In this document: positions 60,311 to 64,000 of the stretch, in pieces
Numbering within the stretch: the first letter of the stretch is position 1
Layout: each line of letters opens with the position of its first letter
Assembly: GCF_009908285.1 (NCBI RefSeq)
Contig: NZ_JAAARM010000008.1
Coordinates: forward strand, 62,001-126,000
Origin: Pseudomonas sp. Fl4BN1
Lineage (GTDB): Bacteria; Pseudomonadota; Gammaproteobacteria; Pseudomonadales; Pseudomonadaceae
Reading direction: 5' to 3'
DNA length: 64,000 nt
Made by a program: the position numbers and the translations under genes
Notes under the pieces: generated by a model
What the model saw: only the letters and a program-made list of their open reading frames with translations
The model's database searches: none
What the model was told of the DNA's origin: nothing

Positions 60311-60682
60311 TTATGGATGGCGATAGATTTTGTAGTCGGGCTTCTTCACCCGGTAGGAGTGCCCCGGGTAGAAACCATGCAACTGCTTGAAGTCTGACAC
60401 CCAAAGTGTGCCGTTGAACATCGCCATATGCCCGTGGGGATGGCCGGGAATCGGCTGGATGATCACCACGTCGCCAGCCTGAGGGGCCTGGCCGGCGGGC
60501 TGCTCGACAAATCCGGCGGAGGTCAGGGATGAGCCGAAGTCCTTGGCCGAGTGCTTCCTGTGCAGAATCACACCACCGCCGCCGGCCTCGATCGCCTGGC
60601 GGGTATAGGCCGCGCAGCGTCCTGTACTGCCGGCGTGAGCATGCGCGTTCACGTGACTGATAGCCGCTTGTTTATTCCACAT
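60311..60682 (-). CDS. Small Cys/His amidase-like (CHAP/NlpC-type) protein, candidate effector
   Basis: The 123-residue protein has no signal peptide. It has a catalytic-Cys motif in STGRCAAYTRQAIEAGGG (C23) and a His/Asp region GHPHGHMAMFNG with WVSDFKQ (H81/H83/H85, D97), preceded by AGDVVIIQPIP. This is the layout of papain-like CHAP and type VI amidase-effector proteins that cut peptidoglycan stem peptides. Lack of a signal peptide together with a secreted neighbour (DUF3828, 10 bp downstream) suggests an injected toxin with periplasmic immunity. No type VI gene is in the window, so delivery is unproven. Confidence 0.8.
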   Translation of the reverse strand: MWNKQAAISHVNAHAHAGSTGRCAAYTRQAIEAGGGGVILHRKHSAKDFGSSLTSAGFVEQPAGQAPQAGDVVIIQPIPGHPHGHMAMFNGTLWVSDFKQLHGFYPGHSYRVKKPDYKIYRHP

Positions 60683-61038
60683 TCCTTGTCATCCGAGAGT
60701 CCTGGAGAGCGGTGATTTTATTCATGTAGCGGGGTGCCGGAAATACTGACGAAATACCTTTTAGACAGTTTTTGTGAGGAGCGTCACTGACCGTGAATCA
60801 GGCGGGAAAATGGGTGGAAATGCATTTGTTGTTACTGCGAGACTACCGAAAGCTCAGTTGGTGGTCTTTGTTACAGAGGAAGGGTCTTGAGTGATTGGCC
60901 CTTATGTAGAAAAGATAGTTTTGACGGCTGGGCTAACGAACAGTGAGCGATCTGGCTTCAGGAACAAAAACAGAGGATGCCAAGTTGTTGGCTGTAACTT
61001 TAAACTCTGCATCTCGACAATGTTGAAGAGTTCTAAAT
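60683..61038. other. Intergenic boundary before the polysaccharide cluster; no gene seen
   Basis: About 355 bp separate the amidase-like gene from the end of the SDR gene. Base composition falls to AT-rich from about 60700 onward and continues so to the right edge. The region holds the promoter of the amidase-like gene and the 3' end of the polysaccharide operon. A weak AACTCT...AGAGTT inverted repeat (about 61002-61032) might terminate the latter. Confidence 0.4.
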
Positions 61039-61956
61039 TTATATGTCTTGTGGTGGGAGATCATTTGGGCTCAAGATAAATGATCGCGGTTTGAATCCAA
61101 AATCATGCATTGCATCTTCATGATCAAAAAACATATCAATTTCCATTCGTTTAGCCATAGCGCTGTTCCAGTGACGATATCTAGGGAGCAGACGGATCAA
61201 TATGACAGATAATTTGAAAAAAAATAATGGGATAGGCAATAAGCGCACCGGGCGATTAAGATGTAAGAAAATACGCTTAACCATCTCTCGGTATGGCAGC
61301 ACTTCACTTCCTGAGATATTATAGGATTTGTTGGTGGCGCTAGGGGTGTTCATTGCTGCGACACAAGCCCATGCTACATCATGAACATGTACAGGTTGTC
61401 GAAGTCCTTTTGCTGTCCCAAAAATCGGGAAAAAACTAAATCTCTGGATGAAGCGGGCAATCTCTACAATATTCTTATCCCTGCCATCACCATAAATCAG
61501 TGTGGGGCGTAGTATTGTCCATTCAATGTGGTGTTCTTCTGACCAACTCCTGACTTTCAGTTCAGCCTCCTCTATCCTGCGAGCGATATATTGATCTTCG
61601 GGGGCAGATGAAGAAATTTTAGTGAAGCGGCTTGTGGATGATAGAGTAACTACACGGCGCATACCAAAAGCCTTCAAAGTCGATAAGTTGTCTGCCAATA
61701 CCCAAATTGGAGCAACGCAGATCCAATTTTTTATATTTTCAGATCCGTGGGTCACGGGAGATAAAGGGAGTGCCATCCATTTAACAAGGGGGTCTGTATT
61801 CGGTACTTCTTGTCGTGTAAACGCGTATACTCGTAAGTTTGAATGCGTTAGTATTGAGATTAAAGAGGAACCTAGCGAACTGCGTGCACCTAACAGTCCT
61901 ATATGTAGATTATCCACGTTTAACACCCGATCTGATAAGAGCAGTTCTCGTGGCAT
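61039..61956 (-). CDS. NAD-dependent epimerase/dehydratase of the polysaccharide cluster
   Basis: The 305-residue extended SDR has a Rossmann start (IGLLGARSSLGSSLISIL), VTLSSTSRFTK and EWTILRPTLIYGDGRDKNIV, with KGLRQPVHVHDVAWACVAAM further on. This fits nucleotide-sugar epimerase/dehydratase genes common at the end of O-antigen clusters in Pseudomonas. It overlaps the GT2 gene by 47 bp if ATG 61956 is used; GTG 61926 or 61917 would shorten this. The active-site Tyr/Lys pair is not in standard form. Codon use is AT-rich, unlike the genes to the left. Confidence 0.85.
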   Translation of the reverse strand: MPRELLLSDRVLNVDNLHIGLLGARSSLGSSLISILTHSNLRVYAFTRQEVPNTDPLVKWMALPLSPVTHGSENIKNWICVAPIWVLADNLSTLKAFGMRRVVTLSSTSRFTKISSSAPEDQYIARRIEEAELKVRSWSEEHHIEWTILRPTLIYGDGRDKNIVEIARFIQRFSFFPIFGTAKGLRQPVHVHDVAWACVAAMNTPSATNKSYNISGSEVLPYREMVKRIFLHLNRPVRLLPIPLFFFKLSVILIRLLPRYRHWNSAMAKRMEIDMFFDHEDAMHDFGFKPRSFILSPNDLPPQDI

Positions 61957-62872
61957 AGTAGCCTACCATCAAAGAAAATCTAAACCAAACTCCAAATACA
62001 ACTGACCACCAAAGTAAGCCAGTATACTTACTACGGAAAAATTTCTTATAGAAGCGAAGCATGCCATGGTGCTTATGCCACTCCACAAAAAACGGTCTAC
62101 TGCGGCTGCAAGCGCCCCATGCGTGGACTACTTTTGCATTAGGGACGAACATAACCTTAAGCCCCGAAAGTTTGAAACGCATGCACCAGTCTAAGTCCTC
62201 ACAGTGCAGAAAGTAATTTTCGTCCCATAAGCCAACAGAGTCGATAGATTCGCGTTTAACCAGCATGCAGGCTCCTGATATAGCTTCAACAGCTACTGGT
62301 CCCTCTGGCAAAGGTTCCAAATGTAGTAAGAAGTCTGACAGGGTTTCTGGGAAGAATTTAGCGAACTTTGATAAACCAAATGCTCGCATGAACGCTCGTT
62401 TTGGTGTTGGAAAAACTCTACGGCCTCCCGGCTGCTCTGAACCGTCGGGGTTGACAAGAAAACCGCCAACCATTCCGATATTACTCTCTGATTCAAGAGT
62501 TTTGATCATTAACTCTAATGAGTGTTTTGCTATGATACAGTCGGGATTTAAAAAAAGAATTTTCTGTGCTGATGATATGTTCGTGCCAATATTGCATGCC
62601 TTGGCAAAACCGACATTCTTTGGGTTTTTAATAATCAAGAGGCGAGAAGAGTTAACTGTTTTTTTTAGATTTTTAATGCTTTCGTCAGTTGAGGCATTAT
62701 CTACGACTATTATCTTTGCTGCGCCTGCTTCAAAGGAAGATGATACCGCGTCGGTAAGTAGTGCGCCGGCATTGTAGTTGACAATTATAACATCGCATTG
62801 CGATTCGTAATCTGTACCTTCCGTCAATATGGTTTTCTGTAGAGGAGTATCAGGGCTACCTTTAACATTCAC
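61910..62872 (-). CDS. Family 2 glycosyltransferase
   Basis: The 320-residue protein has the GT2 (GT-A) fold: CDVIIVNYNAGALLTDAVSS, IIVVDNASTDESIKNL, GFAKACNIGTN, LFLNPDCII (D-x-D-like), EAISGACMLVKRESIDSVGL and DENYFLHCEDLDWCMRFKLS. This is the rhamnosyltransferase-like subgroup frequent in O-antigen synthesis. It ends with a hydrophobic segment (FGVWFRFSLMVGYYATRTAL). It overlaps the GT61 stop by 11 bp, so the three genes are co-transcribed. The AT-rich composition suggests recent acquisition. Confidence 0.93.
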   Translation of the reverse strand: MNVKGSPDTPLQKTILTEGTDYESQCDVIIVNYNAGALLTDAVSSSFEAGAAKIIVVDNASTDESIKNLKKTVNSSRLLIIKNPKNVGFAKACNIGTNISSAQKILFLNPDCIIAKHSLELMIKTLESESNIGMVGGFLVNPDGSEQPGGRRVFPTPKRAFMRAFGLSKFAKFFPETLSDFLLHLEPLPEGPVAVEAISGACMLVKRESIDSVGLWDENYFLHCEDLDWCMRFKLSGLKVMFVPNAKVVHAWGACSRSRPFFVEWHKHHGMLRFYKKFFRSKYTGLLWWSVVFGVWFRFSLMVGYYATRTALIRSGVKRG

Positions 62873-64000
62873 TAGAAATTACCTTATTAAGTGTTTCATC
62901 AAAATTGTTTATATCAATGTGGTAGTTTCGATGGATCGGGTGCAGATCGGTATCGCTCTGCGGGCCTAAGACATAATATAGCTCATGGCCTAGCACTCCG
63001 CTGAGATTTGAATAATAAAAATAACTGGCATCTTGATAATAAGGCGCTAGCGCGATGATTTTACAGCCAGGGCGGCAAAATATCATGTTCGATAAAGAAG
63101 CTCCTATAGGAGCAATGATGACTTTCGCATAAAAACATGCAGCTATTTGTTCAGAGAAAGTCATTGAGTCTGATGTTATTTTTTTTATACCCTTAGCGGC
63201 TATCATTGATTCAATTTCGATAATATTTTTGATATGGCGGATGTTGCCACTTTTCTGGCTGCGGGCAAGGTATACCCACTCATTCCCTGGATTACCTATA
63301 GATTCGAGCGTAGAACACAGGCTGTCTCTAAGAGTATGTAATGCTTTGCCTGAGAACCTATTAATATAGGGCGGGGGTTCTTTAGAGTAAATGTCATGAT
63401 GGTTGTAGCGCTCATACCCAGGCTGAGAAACCAAAATTAAATTTTTTACACGTAATGGATTCCAAGCTCCGACTTTAATGATATCTCGATGATTTTTATT
63501 TGTTAATCTGAGTGATTCATATATATTTGGGTGTAGGTTTGCATCTACAATTAAAGGGAAGTTTTTATACTTGCCTGTAGCATCCAATAATGCGAGTTTG
63601 GGTAGTGTTTCTGTTAGCCAGTGAGCGTAGTTTTCGCTGCACTGGCCTAACAAGCTAACTGCATTATTAACGCTACTTGGTTTGATAGTTAAGTAGAGCT
63701 TGATTTTGCTTGTTGTCCTGTTTATTGAAGTTATACCAAAATTCTCCGAAGGTGTTTCATGGCTTCCTGCATCAAAAAGGTCATGGTGAATAGCCACTTG
63801 ACCATTAAAGACAATATCTAGTTTTCCAACAACCATTGCGTCAGATAGTTTGAATATCTCCAGGCGAGGAGCGCTTATTTCTATTTGAACATTAGACTCT
63901 ATTGCAGCTGTTGATAAGTACCCTGAAAAAATAGGAGCAGGTATATCAATTTTTTCTTCGAAGGCAATGAGGGTTCTTTTTGTAAATGAGTTGTCGGGAG
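62862..64000 (-). CDS. Family 61 glycosyltransferase (5' end outside window)
   Basis: The frame stays open to the right edge, so at least 379 residues are present and the N-terminus is missing; an internal ATG at 63836 is not the true start, because the coding pattern continues upstream without a stop. GT61 (DUF563) features are LGQCSENYAHWLTETLPKLA, EWVYLARSQKSGNIRHIKN and IAPIGASLSNMIFCRPGCKI. GT61 enzymes add sugars to surface glycans. It heads the visible part of a minus-strand AT-rich cluster with a GT2 and an SDR gene. Confidence 0.9.
   Translation of the reverse strand, partial: PDNSFTKRTLIAFEEKIDIPAPIFSGYLSTAAIESNVQIEISAPRLEIFKLSDAMVVGKLDIVFNGQVAIHHDLFDAGSHETPSENFGITSINRTTSKIKLYLTIKPSSVNNAVSLLGQCSENYAHWLTETLPKLALLDATGKYKNFPLIVDANLHPNIYESLRLTNKNHRDIIKVGAWNPLRVKNLILVSQPGYERYNHHDIYSKEPPPYINRFSGKALHTLRDSLCSTLESIGNPGNEWVYLARSQKSGNIRHIKNIIEIESMIAAKGIKKITSDSMTFSEQIAACFYAKVIIAPIGASLSNMIFCRPGCKIIALAPYYQDASYFYYSNLSGVLGHELYYVLGPQSDTDLHPIHRNYHIDINNFDETLNKVISSEC

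Overview
The window is chromosomal DNA from a Pseudomonas, most likely of the P. fluorescens complex. The evidence is the high GC content, the dense 4-bp stop/start overlaps, the fluorescens-type REP palindromes (tgtaggagc..gcttgc..gcgaa), and a long block from the xseB-ispA-dxs genes through ribA, pgpA, thiL, nusB, the rib genes and nrdR to ybbN, the zinc-type ABC locus and oprG. From memory this block follows the P. aeruginosa PA404x-PA406x order. No tRNA, rRNA, CRISPR array or insertion sequence was seen.

Layout. 1-9009 (minus): an ebo/EDB-type metabolite-traffic operon in the order eboD-C-A-B-E-F. A secreted CXXCH protein and an unrecognised gene follow it and run off the left edge. EboD carries an N-terminal DedA-like membrane domain. 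9738-15738: an isochorismatase-family hydrolase divergent from a GlxA-type AraC regulator, then the giant helicase Lhr. 16046-24700: two nucleotide-sugar-type oxidoreductases, the porin OprG, a DUF3299/FtsX-type ABC/His-rich DUF2796 operon behind a Zur-like palindrome, the co-chaperone YbbN, a methyltransferase and a YbaY lipoprotein. 24830-33505 (plus): nrdR, ribD, ribE, ribBA (with a zinc-less second domain), ribH, nusB, thiL, pgpA, a solute-binding protein, ribA, a small membrane protein and a BtuF-like protein. 33569-38722 (minus): a BtuB-like receptor, dxs, ispA and xseB. 39207-46511 (minus): BCCT transporter, OprD-type porin, CocE/NonD hydrolase, LysR regulator and MFS transporter, which look like one uptake-and-hydrolysis locus.

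47124-57371 (plus): the six-gene mag operon (magABCDEF) around a bacterial alpha-2-macroglobulin. The thioester cysteine of MagD is replaced by glycine. MagC has NlpC/P60-like catalytic motifs. MagE reads as a penicillin-binding-protein-like domain, a SpoIID-like domain and a C-terminal HExxH motif. This suggests that the system works on or monitors the cell wall as well as proteases. A GGA-loop hairpin and a GGA in the Shine-Dalgarno fit RsmA/E control. 57485-58576: a copper nitrite reductase (nirK) without visible denitrification partners.

58635-64000 (minus): a secreted alpha/beta hydrolase, a small Cys/His amidase-like protein paired with a secreted DUF3828 protein (a possible effector/immunity pair), and then an AT-rich surface-polysaccharide cluster (SDR, GT2, GT61) that runs off the right edge and is probably horizontally acquired.

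The best candidates for under-described biology are the extended ebo operon with its fused EboD, the three-module MagE protein, and the amidase/DUF3828 pair.
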